From NCBI RefSeq assembly GCF_014489475.1, contig NZ_CP060820.1, forward strand, positions 1,302,001 to 1,366,000: a stretch of DNA of 64,000 bases, written 5' to 3'. This document shows positions 9,432-17,998 of the stretch, piece by piece; within the stretch, counting starts at the first letter, position 1; each line of letters begins with the position of its first letter. Origin of the DNA: Lysobacter terrestris. GTDB taxonomy: Bacteria; Pseudomonadota; Gammaproteobacteria; Xanthomonadales; Xanthomonadaceae. The position numbers and the translations under genes are program-made. The notes under the pieces are model-generated. The model was given only the letters and a program-made list of their open reading frames with translations, had not been told where the DNA came from and made no database searches.

Positions 9432-9460
9432 GGGGGCTGGGGTTTGGGGGCTGCTGGGGG
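9432..9460 (+). other. G-quadruplex-forming tract upstream of engB
   Basis: Four guanine runs of 5, 4, 5 and 5 (9432-9436, 9439-9442, 9446-9450, 9456-9460) with loops of 2, 3 and 5 bases satisfy the usual G3+N1-7 rule; a fifth run is at 9477-9481. They lie 16 bp beyond the engB start, on the template strand of engB. Together with the C-rich stretch near 9600 this is the low-complexity part of the 307-bp engB-c4 intergenic region. Quadruplex formation is inferred from pattern only. Confidence 0.6.
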
Positions 9461-9622
9461 CTGGAGGCTGGAGGTCGGGGGCTCGCAACAGCCGTTCGCA
9501 AGGGACCCGCTGCTCCCAGGTCCCGCGCGCGAAAAAGGCCGGCCCTCCGCTCCACTCCGCGCATGGCACGGGGCATTCAAGCTCCAGATCCCAGTCCCCA
9601 GCCCCCGCAACCTCCCCTCGCG

Positions 9623-9651
9623 TTGACCGTCCCGCCCCCCGCAACGATAAT
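9623..9651 (+). promoter_or_regulatory. Sigma70-type promoter for cytochrome c4
   Basis: TTGACC at 9623-9628 and GATAAT at 9646-9651 are separated by 17 bp, a near-consensus housekeeping promoter. The expected start of transcription is about 9658, giving a leader of about 65 bases before the ATG at 9724. Confidence 0.7.
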
Positions 9652-9723
9652 TTCGCGGTTTCGTCCTTCGACACGCGCAGCAAGCCGGTTCGAGGACCCG
9701 TCCCAGTTTCGGAGCCCAGCCAA

Positions 9724-10500
9724 ATGCGCCACGCCCGCGTCCTCGGCCTCGTCGGCATCGCTGCCTTTGCAGCCGCCGCCGTCGCCTTCGCCCAAGCCAC
9801 GGTCACCCCGGTGCCGGACAACGCACCCGTCCAGACCGCGCCGCTGGTCGAGAAGCCGGCGACCTGGGGCGACGTGAAGGCCGGTGCCGCCAAGGCCGGT
9901 ACCTGCGCGGCCTGCCACGGCCTCGACGGCAACCCGACCGACCCGCAGTACCCGCGCCTGGCCGGCCAGAGCGAGCGCTACATCGCCCACCAGATCGCCC
10001 TGTTCAAGAGCGGCGAACGCAACACCGGCATGGCCGCGGTGATGAAGCCCTTCGCCGATGCGCTGACCGCGCAGGACGCGCGCGACCTGGGCGCCTACTT
10101 CGCCACGCAGAAGGCCGGCTCGGGCGTCGCCGACGACACCGTGATCGCCAGCGGCCCGAACAAGGACAAGAAGTTCTTCGAAGTCGGCCAGCAGCTGTTC
10201 CGCAGCGGCGACAAGGCGCGCGGCATCCCGGCGTGCATGGCGTGCCACGGCCCGGCGGGCGCCGGCAACCCGGGCCCGGCCTACCCGGCCGTCGCCGGCC
10301 AGCAGGCCGCCTACGCCCAGCGCCGCCTCGAGGAATATCGCGCCGGCACCACCACCCAGCACGACCCGCACCTGTTCAACGTGATGGCCGCCGTCGCCAG
10401 CAAGCTCACCGACGAAGAAATCGGTTCGCTCGCCAGCTACCTGCAGGGCCTGCACGTGCGCAGCGCCGAAGCGGCCGCGGCTCCGGCCGCCGCGCACTGA
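9724..10500 (+). CDS. Diheme cytochrome c4
   Basis: Periplasmic or membrane-associated two-domain cytochrome that passes electrons, commonly to terminal oxidases. 258 residues: signal peptide to about residue 24, then two class I cytochrome c domains, each with a CXXCH heme site (CAACH at 61-65 and CMACH at 171-175) and a C-terminal methionine-ligand region (NTGMAAVMKPF in domain 1, FNVMAAVASKL in domain 2). It has its own promoter at 9623-9651 and a strong terminator at 10567-10598. The aa3-type oxidase genes at 52-56 kb are a plausible electron acceptor; that link is inference. Confidence 0.95.
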   Translation: MRHARVLGLVGIAAFAAAAVAFAQATVTPVPDNAPVQTAPLVEKPATWGDVKAGAAKAGTCAACHGLDGNPTDPQYPRLAGQSERYIAHQIALFKSGERNTGMAAVMKPFADALTAQDARDLGAYFATQKAGSGVADDTVIASGPNKDKKFFEVGQQLFRSGDKARGIPACMACHGPAGAGNPGPAYPAVAGQQAAYAQRRLEEYRAGTTTQHDPHLFNVMAAVASKLTDEEIGSLASYLQGLHVRSAEAAAAPAAAH

Positions 10501-10566
10501 GGCGGCAACCCGCACTGAACTCCGCTGCATCCGCACGGTCATAACCGACCCTGCTGTAGTTCAATA

Positions 10567-10598
10567 CGCCGACCGTGATCGCCACGGTCGGCGTTTTT
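10567..10598 (+). terminator. Intrinsic terminator after cytochrome c4
   Basis: Perfect 11-bp stem (10567-10577 with 10583-10593), 5-base loop, followed directly by five T at 10594-10598. Confidence 0.92.
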
Positions 10599-10639
10599 GT
10601 TTGCAGCGCCCTTCCATCGAACCCACCGACGATCACGCC

Positions 10640-11272
10640 ATGCGCTTCCGCCTGAGCCTGCTGCTTGCCCTGCTGCTTCCCTTCGCCGCCTCGGCTGCGC
10701 CCGACGCGCCGGTGGAAGGCACCGACTACTACGTCATCGAAGGCGGCGCGCCGTACGCGCCGCTGGCCGGCAAGATCGAGGTGGTCGAGATCTTCGGCTA
10801 CTGGTGCCACCACTGCGCCGACTTCCAGCCCAAGGTCGAGGCGTGGAAGGCGAAGCTGCCCAAGGACGTGCGCTTCACCTACCTGCCCCTGCCCAACGGC
10901 AACGACGATGCGTTCGCCCGCGCCTACTTCGCCTCGCTCGCCGCCGGCACGCTGACGCTCACCCACGACGCGACCTTCGTCGCGATCCACGACGAGCACA
11001 CGCTGCCGAAGAACCCGACCATGGACGAGCTCGCCACGTTCTACGGCGAACGCGGCGCCAACGCCGCCAGGCTGCGCGCACTGATGGACAGCCCTGCCGT
11101 CGTCGCCAAGCTGGCGCCGGCCCGCGCCTGGGCCATGCGCATCGGCCTGGAAGGCACGCCGACCCTGGTCGTCAACGGCAAGTACCGCGTCGACGGCGGC
11201 ACCCTCGAAGACCGCCTGCGCGTCGCCAGCCAGCTGATCGCGCGCGAGCGCGCCGCCAAGGCCCGCCGCTGA
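10640..11272 (+). CDS. dsbA: DsbA-family thiol:disulfide interchange protein with CHHC active site
   Basis: Periplasmic thioredoxin-fold oxidase expected to put disulfides into exported proteins; 210 residues with signal peptide (to about residue 19). The active site is GYWCHHCADF (Cys56, Cys59), that is CHHC rather than the classical CPHC, and the cis-proline loop GTPTLVVNGKY follows near residue 180. The start at 10640 gives a complete signal peptide; a longer frame from 10601 adds only polar residues. The next gene, 91 bp on, is a second DsbA-like protein, so the two may be a working pair. Confidence 0.9.
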   Translation: MRFRLSLLLALLLPFAASAAPDAPVEGTDYYVIEGGAPYAPLAGKIEVVEIFGYWCHHCADFQPKVEAWKAKLPKDVRFTYLPLPNGNDDAFARAYFASLAAGTLTLTHDATFVAIHDEHTLPKNPTMDELATFYGERGANAARLRALMDSPAVVAKLAPARAWAMRIGLEGTPTLVVNGKYRVDGGTLEDRLRVASQLIARERAAKARR

Positions 11273-11363
11273 GCCCGGGTCGCGCGCGACGCGCGCCGGC
11301 TATCCTGTGCACAACGATCGCGGGCGCCCGGCGCCCGCCCCTGCATTCCGCGGAGAACCCCGA

Positions 11364-12143
11364 ATGACGCTGCGCCCCGCCCTGCTCCTGTCCGCCCTGC
11401 TCGCCCTGACCGCCTGCTCGCAGCAGGCCGAGACCCCGGCCGCACCGGCCGCCGAAGCCGCCCCCGCGGCCACCGCGGCGACCCCGGCGACCCCGGCGCC
11501 GGCCAGCGCCCCGGCCGTCGAAGCCGCCGCCGAGATCGCCCCGGCGGCAACGCCCGACGTCCCGGTCGGCCCGGCCCCGGTCGCCGGCATCGACTACGCC
11601 GAGATCGCCGGCGGCCAGCCGTTCGAGCCGGCCGCCGGCCGCATCGAAGTCGCCGAAGTCTTCAGCTACACCTGCCCGCATTGCGCCCAGTTCGAACCGC
11701 TGGTGCTGGACTGGCGCAGGCGCCAGCCGGCCGACGTGAAGTTCATCGCCGTCGCCGGTCCGTTCGCCGCCAACCCGGAGCCCTTCGCCAAGGCCTACTA
11801 CGCCGCCGAATCGCTGGGCCTGGTCGGCAAGTCGCACGACGCGATGTTCCGCGCGCTGCACGTCGACCAATCGTTCGACTACCGCGACGCCTCGCCGGAG
11901 AAGTTCGGCGCGTTCTACGCCCAGTTCGGTGTCACCCCGGAGCAGTTCGCCGCGGCGATGAAGAGCTTCGCGGTCGACGCCAAGGTCAAGCGCGCGACCC
12001 AGTTCATCGCCAAGTCCGGCATCGAGGGCACGCCCTCCATCGTGGTCGCCGGCAAGTACCGCGTGACCGGCAAGACCCTCGAGGACACCCTGCGCATCAC
12101 CACGCAGCTGGTGGCGAAAGAACGCGCGGCCCAGGGCGGCTGA
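11364..12143 (+). CDS. DsbA-family lipoprotein with CPHC active site
   Basis: 259 residues. The N-terminus ends in the lipobox LTAC (Cys18), so the mature protein should be lipid-anchored. A long Ala/Pro/Glu-rich linker (about residues 20-70) leads to a thioredoxin-fold domain with CPHC at Cys104-Cys107 and the cis-Pro loop GTPSIVVAGKYRVTG near residue 225. CGGAGAA precedes the ATG at 11364. The domain closely resembles the upstream dsbA product, suggesting an old tandem duplication followed by divergence in anchoring and active site. Disulfide oxidase role is inferred from family. Confidence 0.9.
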   Translation: MTLRPALLLSALLALTACSQQAETPAAPAAEAAPAATAATPATPAPASAPAVEAAAEIAPAATPDVPVGPAPVAGIDYAEIAGGQPFEPAAGRIEVAEVFSYTCPHCAQFEPLVLDWRRRQPADVKFIAVAGPFAANPEPFAKAYYAAESLGLVGKSHDAMFRALHVDQSFDYRDASPEKFGAFYAQFGVTPEQFAAAMKSFAVDAKVKRATQFIAKSGIEGTPSIVVAGKYRVTGKTLEDTLRITTQLVAKERAAQGG

Positions 12144-12165
12144 GCGCGCCCGTCCGGCGGTGGCC

Positions 12166-12939
12166 ATGCAGTCGTCCCCCAGCCACCGCCGGCTCAAGCT
12201 GCTCAGCGCCAACATCCAGGCCGGCTCGAGCACGCGCCGCTACAGCGACTACGCCACCCGCAGCTGGTCGCACGTGCTGCCGATGGGCAACAAGCGGCTG
12301 AGCCTGGACACCATCGCGCAGCTCGCCGGCGAACACGACATCGTCGGCCTCAACGAAAGCGACCCGGGCAGCCTGCGCTCGGGTTTCACCAACCAGACCC
12401 ACTACCTGGCGCAACGCGGCGGCTTCCACTACTGGAGCCACCAGCCCAACCGCCGCGTCGGCGGCGTGGCCTCCAGCGCCAACGGCCTGCTGAGCAAGCT
12501 GGAGCCGGTGGAAGTCGTCGACCATGCCCTGCCCGGCCGCATCGCCGGGCGCGGCGTGCTGCTGGCACGCTTCGGCGACGACGCCGACTCATTGACCGTC
12601 GCGATCGCGCACCTCTCGCTGGGTGCGCAGTCGCGCGCCTCGCAGCTCGCCTTCATCGCCGAGCTGCTGCACGACCACCCGCACGCGGTGCTGATGGGCG
12701 ACTTCAACTGCGACATCGACCGCCCGGAAATGGCCGCGCTGTTCCGGCGCACGCGCCTGCAGCCGCCGGCCCAGGCCGTGCCGACGTTCCCGAGCTGGCG
12801 CCCGCAACGCGCGATCGACCACATCCTGCTCGGCGACGGCCTCACCCACCACCACGCGCGCGCATTGCCGGCGGCGCAATCGGACCACCTGGCGTTGTCG
12901 CTGGAGCTGGACGTGCCGGCGCGCGCGATCCGCGGCTGA
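12166..12939 (+). CDS. Endonuclease/exonuclease/phosphatase (EEP) family hydrolase
   Basis: 257 residues without a signal peptide, so cytosolic. EEP-fold signatures: LKLLSANIQAG at the start, LNESDPGS (metal-binding Glu), MGDFNCDID (Asp-Asn pair), and the final IDHILLGDG and SDHLALSLEL, which carry the catalytic Asp-His. Family members are metal-dependent nucleases or phosphodiesterases; the substrate cannot be told. Starts at the ATG at 12166, or at a GTG 6 bases earlier. It begins 22 bp after the dsbA pair and could be cotranscribed with it. Confidence 0.88.
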   Translation: MQSSPSHRRLKLLSANIQAGSSTRRYSDYATRSWSHVLPMGNKRLSLDTIAQLAGEHDIVGLNESDPGSLRSGFTNQTHYLAQRGGFHYWSHQPNRRVGGVASSANGLLSKLEPVEVVDHALPGRIAGRGVLLARFGDDADSLTVAIAHLSLGAQSRASQLAFIAELLHDHPHAVLMGDFNCDIDRPEMAALFRRTRLQPPAQAVPTFPSWRPQRAIDHILLGDGLTHHHARALPAAQSDHLALSLELDVPARAIRG

Positions 12940-12975
12940 GCGGAACGCCTGCCAGGAGTGCCCGCGCGCTGGACC

Positions 12976-14244
12976 TCAGCCGCGGTTGAACTCGCCGATG
13001 CCTTCGATCAGCGTCGCCACCGCGTCGCGTTCGGGCTCGGTCAGGTGCGGGTTCCACGCATCCATCAGCAGGATCACCCGCGTCGCGTCGCTGCGGTTCC
13101 AGGCTTCGTGCAGCCAGGTGTCGTCGAAGGCCACGCATTCGCCTTCGCGCCAGGCGTGCACCTCGTCGCCCACGCGCAGCGCGCAGTCGCGCGGCACCAA
13201 CAACGGCAGGTGCACGACGGTGCGGATGTTGGTGACGCCATGGTGCGGCAGGATGTGGGTGCCGGGCGACAGCACCGAGAAGCACACCTCCGGCGCGTGG
13301 TCGGCGATGCGCAGCAGTGGCAACGCCGCCAGTGCCCGCGCGGTCGCCGGGCTGCGCTGGTGGTTGTCGGCGTAGGCACGGCCGTGGCGGTAGAAGAAGA
13401 ACGCATCCCAGTGCGGCTGCGCCCCGGCCGCGCCCTGCAGGTACTCGCCGAGATCGGCGTCGTCCGGGGCGGCGAGGAACGGCGTCAGCGCCTGCGGTTC
13501 CGCCAGCACCGCGCGCGCCTCGTCGCGGATGTCGGCCCACGCCGCCTCCAGCCGCGGGATCCAGTCGAAATCGGCGCGGCGCAGGAAGGGCGTCTCCGGC
13601 AGGTCCGGGAAGAACAGGAACTTGGGCCGTTGCCGCGGGTCGGCCGGCGCGACGTTCGCCACGCCCAGGTAGCCGTTGAGGCCGCGCTCGACGCGGCGCA
13701 TGGCGTCGCGGCCGTGCCGCGCGATCAGTGGTTCCAGCAATGCGCCGAGGATCTGCGGCCGCGTGGCCTGCACGAACGCCACCGCATGCGCGACCTGCGC
13801 GCGTAGGCGCGGCGGCGTGCTGGCCTCGTCCAGCCATTGCTCCTCGAGCTGGGCGCGGGTCAGGGCGCGGAAGTACGAGCGCGCCGCGTCGTGGCGATCA
13901 CCGGCCGCTTCCAGCAGGCGGCCCAACTGCAGGTGGGCGACATGCAGCGACGGTGCGAGCTGCACGGCGAATTGCAGCGCCGCGCGCGCCTCGTCGCGAT
14001 AGCCCGCCGCTTCCGCGGCCATCGCCAGCTGGTACAGCAGCTGCGCATTGCCGGGCTCGTGGCGGCAGGCCAGTTGCAGGTGCGCCAGCGCGTCGCGGGC
14101 CGCGCCCTGCGCCAGCGCGCGGTGGGCCAGGAACACGCGCGCCTCGACGGACTCGCCCTGCTCCAGCACCTGCCGGTACGCCGCTTCGGCGCGCGCGTCG
14201 CCGGCCTGCGCCCAGCCACGGGCGCGCGCGAGCAGTTCACTCAT
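12976..14244 (-). CDS. TPR-containing aspartyl/asparaginyl beta-hydroxylase
   Basis: 422 residues. The N-terminal third (about 1-125) is a set of TPR-like helical repeats. The C-terminal part is an AspH-type Fe(II)/2-oxoglutarate oxygenase: LSPGTHILPHHGVTNIRTVV carries the first metal His, FDDTWLHEAWNRSD the second, and TRVILLMDAWNP the 2OG-binding Arg. This family hydroxylates Asp/Asn residues of proteins and uses two His with no acidic ligand. Its ATG overlaps the stop of the upstream methyltransferase (ATGA, 14241-14244), so they are translationally coupled. Substrate unknown; the neighbourhood suggests a modified peptide or protein. Confidence 0.88.
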   Translation of the reverse strand: MSELLARARGWAQAGDARAEAAYRQVLEQGESVEARVFLAHRALAQGAARDALAHLQLACRHEPGNAQLLYQLAMAAEAAGYRDEARAALQFAVQLAPSLHVAHLQLGRLLEAAGDRHDAARSYFRALTRAQLEEQWLDEASTPPRLRAQVAHAVAFVQATRPQILGALLEPLIARHGRDAMRRVERGLNGYLGVANVAPADPRQRPKFLFFPDLPETPFLRRADFDWIPRLEAAWADIRDEARAVLAEPQALTPFLAAPDDADLGEYLQGAAGAQPHWDAFFFYRHGRAYADNHQRSPATARALAALPLLRIADHAPEVCFSVLSPGTHILPHHGVTNIRTVVHLPLLVPRDCALRVGDEVHAWREGECVAFDDTWLHEAWNRSDATRVILLMDAWNPHLTEPERDAVATLIEGIGEFNRG

Positions 14245-15392
14245 GCCGCGCCGCCGGGTTTGCGCGCCTCGACGAACAGCGAGTAGTGCTGCCCGCCGTG
14301 GTCGGCGCCGGCGACCTCGCTGTTGGCGTCGACCTGCAACGCGGGATGGCGGCTGCCGTTGAACGACGAGCGCTCGATGTCGACGAAGCCGGCGCGCTGC
14401 AGCGCGCGCTGCAGCGTCGCGAAGTCGTAGCCGAACTTGTGCGCCTGGAACAGCCAGGCCGGGTCCGGTCCCGCGCCGGCATAGGCGAGGAAATCCTCCA
14501 GGCGCGTGGTCTGGCCGTCGCCCGTGCCCCAGTGCTCGCGACGGGCGGCGAAGAATTCCGCGTCGTCGCGCTGGTAGGCATCGATGCACTGCGCGATGTC
14601 CGGCACCACGATGCGCACGATCCCGCCCGGCGCCAGCACCCGCCGCACGTCGACCAGGAACGGATGCACGTCGTTCGGATAGAACAGGTGTTCGAGCAGG
14701 TGCGAGAGGAACACGTGGCGCGCGCTGTCCGCGGCGAACGGCAAGCCCCACAGCACGTTGGTCGCCAGCGGCGCGGGGTGGATGTCGATGTTGACCCAGC
14801 CCGGCAGCAGGTACGGGCCGCACCCGATGTGCAGGTTGAGCTCGCGCGAGTGCGCATCGACCCCGAGCGCCTGCAGCTGCGACTCGAGGTACGGCCCGCG
14901 CGCCATGGCGAGTTCGCCGCGCAGGTCCGCGACCGCCGCGCGCAACGCCTGCAACCGCGATTCCAGTCCGATCCCACCGCGCAGGCGCAGCGCCTGCTCC
15001 GCGTGCGGACCGAAACCGGCGACATCGCAGCCCAGTTCGTACACCCCCTGGGTCAGGGCCGTCAGCTGCTCGCGGCTGCGCGCGTGCAGATCCGCATCGT
15101 CGACGTCCGCATCGATCCCGGCTTCGCGCAACGCGCCGCTTTGGCGCAGGTAGGCCAGCGCGCGCGCCGCCAACGCGCGCGACTCCGCGGGCAGTCGCGC
15201 CAGCGCGGTTTCGGCGTCGCTGGGCTGCGCGAACTGCGCGAGCCAGCCGATCAGCATCGGCTGGTCGGTCACGAACGGCGACTGCCCGGCGGACGCGGTG
15301 TGGATCAGCATGCGGCCGCGCGCGAAGCGCAGCACCGCATCCGGCGCGAAGACCAGGCGGGTGCCGGAAGCAACGGTTTCCACGTCGGCCAT
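14241..15392 (-). CDS. Class I SAM-dependent methyltransferase with extra N-terminal domain
   Basis: 383 residues. The SAM-binding motif LNLHIGCGPYLLPGWVNID lies near residue 188, followed by SHLLEHLFYP and LAPGGIVRIVVPD, typical of small-molecule or peptide methyltransferases. The first 90 residues (VASGTRLVFAPDAVLRFARG... LARLP) look like a separate small domain reminiscent of winged-helix peptide-recognition modules; that resemblance is my impression only. Coupled by a 4-bp overlap to the hydroxylase gene and 4 bp from the oxygenase gene before it, so the three form an operon. Target unknown. Confidence 0.82.
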   Translation of the reverse strand: MADVETVASGTRLVFAPDAVLRFARGRMLIHTASAGQSPFVTDQPMLIGWLAQFAQPSDAETALARLPAESRALAARALAYLRQSGALREAGIDADVDDADLHARSREQLTALTQGVYELGCDVAGFGPHAEQALRLRGGIGLESRLQALRAAVADLRGELAMARGPYLESQLQALGVDAHSRELNLHIGCGPYLLPGWVNIDIHPAPLATNVLWGLPFAADSARHVFLSHLLEHLFYPNDVHPFLVDVRRVLAPGGIVRIVVPDIAQCIDAYQRDDAEFFAARREHWGTGDGQTTRLEDFLAYAGAGPDPAWLFQAHKFGYDFATLQRALQRAGFVDIERSSFNGSRHPALQVDANSEVAGADHGGQHYSLFVEARKPGGAA

Positions 15393-15396
15393 GCGC

Positions 15397-16059
15397 TCAG
15401 AACAGGAAGTAGGTGGAAAGGATGTACTTGTCGTTGCTGATTGGTGCGCGCCCGGCGTGCTGGAACATCCAGTACGGCGGGAACATCAGCAGGCGCCCGG
15501 CCTTCGGCTTCACTTCCAGGCCCAGGTCGACGAAGGCGGTTTCGCCGCCCTCGTCGACGTCATTGAGGTACCACAGGAACACCAGGTAGCGGTTGCTGAC
15601 CTCGCCGATCGAATCGAAGTGCGGCTGGAAGCGCTCGTCACCGCCGGCGCGATAGCGCTTGATGATCAGTTCGCTGGTGCGATCGGTGGCGGGCAGCGGG
15701 ATGGTCAGGCCCGTCGCTTCGACGTAGCGCGCGAGGTGCACGTGCATGTTGCCCAACAGCATCGCGCGGAAGTGCACGTCGGACAGCGGCCCGATGTCGA
15801 GCTCGGTCCAGCGGCTGCTCTCGAGTCCCGCGCGACGGCCTTCGCCATTGGGGCGCTGGAAGCGTTCCAGCGCGGCGAACGATTCGACCATGCGCTGGCA
15901 CAACGACGCGGGCAGCGAGTCGTCGTACACCTGCACAAAACGGTCGAGGGTCGTGGCGGCGATGGGCACGCGGAACTCCGGCGGAAACATGCACGACAGC
16001 AGTGCGGCCACCGCAGAATCCAGGGCAAAGGCCACGTTCTCATGCATCATAAACCGCAT
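15397..16059 (-). CDS. 2OG-Fe(II) oxygenase, prolyl-4-hydroxylase-like
   Basis: 220 residues as drawn. The double-stranded beta-helix core is clear: RFQPHFDSIGE supplies the HxD metal pair, MFQHAGRAP the distal His, and SNDKYILSTYF the basic 2OG-binding residue. YLNDVDEGGETAF is typical of P4H-like enzymes. The start is uncertain: the ATG at 16059 shares bases with the start of the divergent sulfotransferase gene, and later ATGs at 16050, 16047 or 15990 would leave room for promoters; conserved sequence begins near RVPIAATTLDRF. First gene of the operon with the methyltransferase and Asp/Asn hydroxylase. Confidence 0.85.
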   Translation of the reverse strand: MRFMMHENVAFALDSAVAALLSCMFPPEFRVPIAATTLDRFVQVYDDSLPASLCQRMVESFAALERFQRPNGEGRRAGLESSRWTELDIGPLSDVHFRAMLLGNMHVHLARYVEATGLTIPLPATDRTSELIIKRYRAGGDERFQPHFDSIGEVSNRYLVFLWYLNDVDEGGETAFVDLGLEVKPKAGRLLMFPPYWMFQHAGRAPISNDKYILSTYFLF

Positions 16060-17899
16060 GTCCGTCCGTCACGACACTCCCGACCCAGCTTCGCTGCGCG
16101 AAGCGCTGCACTGTCTCGGCGACGGCCGCCACCCGCTCGCCGCCGACCTCGCGCGCCGCGCCCTGCTGGCCGCGCCGGACGATCCGGCCTGGCTGTCCGT
16201 CCTCGCCCTGGCGACCAGCGCCGCAGGTCGCGCTGACGAGGCACTGCCGCTGTACCAGCGCCTGGTGGAACTGCAGCCGCGGCAGGCCGCGCACTGGTCG
16301 AACCTGGGCAACTGCCTGTGCGAACTGCACCGCGAGCGCGACGCGCTGACGCCGATGGAGCAGGCCTTCGCCCTCGGCGCGAGCGATGCGGGCGCTCACT
16401 TCGCGATGGCGCGGGCGTGCAACGCCCACGGCGACCCGCGCCGCGGGCTACGCCATGTCGAACAGGCCCTGGCCGCCGCACCGGGCGACGTCGACTTCCG
16501 CGTGCTGTACGTACAACTGCTCGGCGCCGTCGACGCGTGGGAGCTGGCACGGGACGAAATCGCTGCCCTGTTGCCGCGACCACTCGACGCCACGCAGCGC
16601 GTCGACCTGGCGTATGCGCTGCTGCGCGGCGGCAGCCATGCGGATGCGCAGGCCCTGTTCGCCGCCGTGCTCGTGCAGTCGCCGGGCGATACCGACGCGC
16701 GGATCGGTTCGATCCTCGCGCTGGAGCGCCTCAACCGGATCGACGCGGCCGCCGGCGAACGGGCGCTGCTCGATGAGCAACTCGACGCATCCGAACGCGA
16801 GCGGCTGCGCGACAAGCTGCTGCAACTCGATGCGCGTCTGGCGGCACGACAGGACGATCACCCGCGCGCCGGCGCTTCACTCGAAACGCTGCTCGAACTC
16901 CCCGACCTTGATGCATCGGCCCGGATCGGCTTCGGCTTCGACCTCGGCGCGGCCCGCGTGAAGTGCGGCCAGATCGATGCGGCCATGGCGGCGTTCGCGC
17001 AAGCCCACGCCCTGCGCCGGGCACAGGTCAACGTCGCGCATCCGGCGTTGGCCGGGAACATCGACCTGTACCAGGTGATGAGCGAACCGCTCGCGGATGC
17101 GCCGCCGGCCGGCCTCCACTTCGACGACCGCCGTCGCGACCCGGTGTTCGTGGTTGGCTTTCCGCGCTCGGGCACAACCCTGCTGGAGCAGTTGCTGGAC
17201 GCACATGCCGGGCTGTCGTCCTTCGACGAGCAGCCGTTCGTGCAACGACTGGCGCAACGGCTGTACGCGCGCGCCGACACGGTGCAGGCCGCCTTGCGCA
17301 CCCTCGATGCGCCGGAGCGGCAACGCCTGCGCGCCAGCTATTTCGCCGACGCCGACACGGTACTGCCCGCTGCCGGCGACGCGCGACCGGTCGACAAGAA
17401 CCCGCTCAATCTGCTGCGCCTGCCGTTGCTGCCACACCTGTTCCCGGATGCGCGCGTGGTCCTCGCCCTGCGCCATCCCTGCGACGTGGTGTTGAGCTGC
17501 TACATGCAGCACTTCGGCGCGCCGGCCTTCGCGGTCACCTTCGAAACCCTCGAAGCCGGCGCGGAAATGTACGACCGCACCTTCGCGCATTGGTGGCGGA
17601 TGCGCGACCGGCTGGCGCTGCCGGTGCACGTGCTGCGCTACGAGGACCTGGTGGCCGATACCGAAGCCGAGGCGCGGCGGCTGTTCGCCTTCCTCGATCT
17701 GCCGTGGCAGGACGACCTGCTGCGCTTTACCGAGCGCGCGCGCGATCGCGTCATCGGCACGCCCAGTTACGCGCAGGTGATCGAACCGGTGAACCGCAAG
17801 GCGGTCGGGCGCTGGACGGCGTTCCGCGCGCATTTCGGCGACAGCGCATTGGCGCGGCTGGAACCGTGGGTGGAACGTTTCGGTTATCCCGCCCTGTAG
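16058..17899 (+). CDS. TPR-repeat sulfotransferase
   Basis: 613 residues. About residues 1-340 form tandem TPR-like repeats (SVLALATSAAGRADEALPLY and similar). The C-terminal domain is a PAPS-dependent sulfotransferase: FVVGFPRSGTTLLEQLL (5'-phosphosulfate loop, about residue 363) and LALRHPCDVVLSCYM (3'-phosphate site, Arg...Ser). TPR-sulfotransferase fusions in bacteria are relatives of tyrosylprotein sulfotransferases. Divergent from the oxygenase operon and convergent with the TBDR gene, with a bidirectional terminator between. The acceptor could be a peptide, protein or glycan; context favours the same target as the neighbouring hydroxylases. Confidence 0.87.
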   Translation: MSVRHDTPDPASLREALHCLGDGRHPLAADLARRALLAAPDDPAWLSVLALATSAAGRADEALPLYQRLVELQPRQAAHWSNLGNCLCELHRERDALTPMEQAFALGASDAGAHFAMARACNAHGDPRRGLRHVEQALAAAPGDVDFRVLYVQLLGAVDAWELARDEIAALLPRPLDATQRVDLAYALLRGGSHADAQALFAAVLVQSPGDTDARIGSILALERLNRIDAAAGERALLDEQLDASERERLRDKLLQLDARLAARQDDHPRAGASLETLLELPDLDASARIGFGFDLGAARVKCGQIDAAMAAFAQAHALRRAQVNVAHPALAGNIDLYQVMSEPLADAPPAGLHFDDRRRDPVFVVGFPRSGTTLLEQLLDAHAGLSSFDEQPFVQRLAQRLYARADTVQAALRTLDAPERQRLRASYFADADTVLPAAGDARPVDKNPLNLLRLPLLPHLFPDARVVLALRHPCDVVLSCYMQHFGAPAFAVTFETLEAGAEMYDRTFAHWWRMRDRLALPVHVLRYEDLVADTEAEARRLFAFLDLPWQDDLLRFTERARDRVIGTPSYAQVIEPVNRKAVGRWTAFRAHFGDSALARLEPWVERFGYPAL

Positions 17900-17942
17900 C
17901 GCGCCCGGGCAGCGCCGGCGTCGACAGGGCGCCTGCAAAAAG

Positions 17943-17967
17943 AAAGGCCGCGCATCGCGCGGCCTTT
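17943..17967. terminator. Bidirectional terminator between sulfotransferase and TBDR genes
   Basis: 10-bp perfect stem (17943-17952 with 17958-17967), 5-base loop. An A-rich run just before it (17937-17945) gives a U-run for the minus-strand TBDR; CCTTTCCCTTTC follows on the plus side. Confidence 0.85.
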
Positions 17968-17998
17968 CCCTTTCACCACATCGGTTACCGCACCGCCA

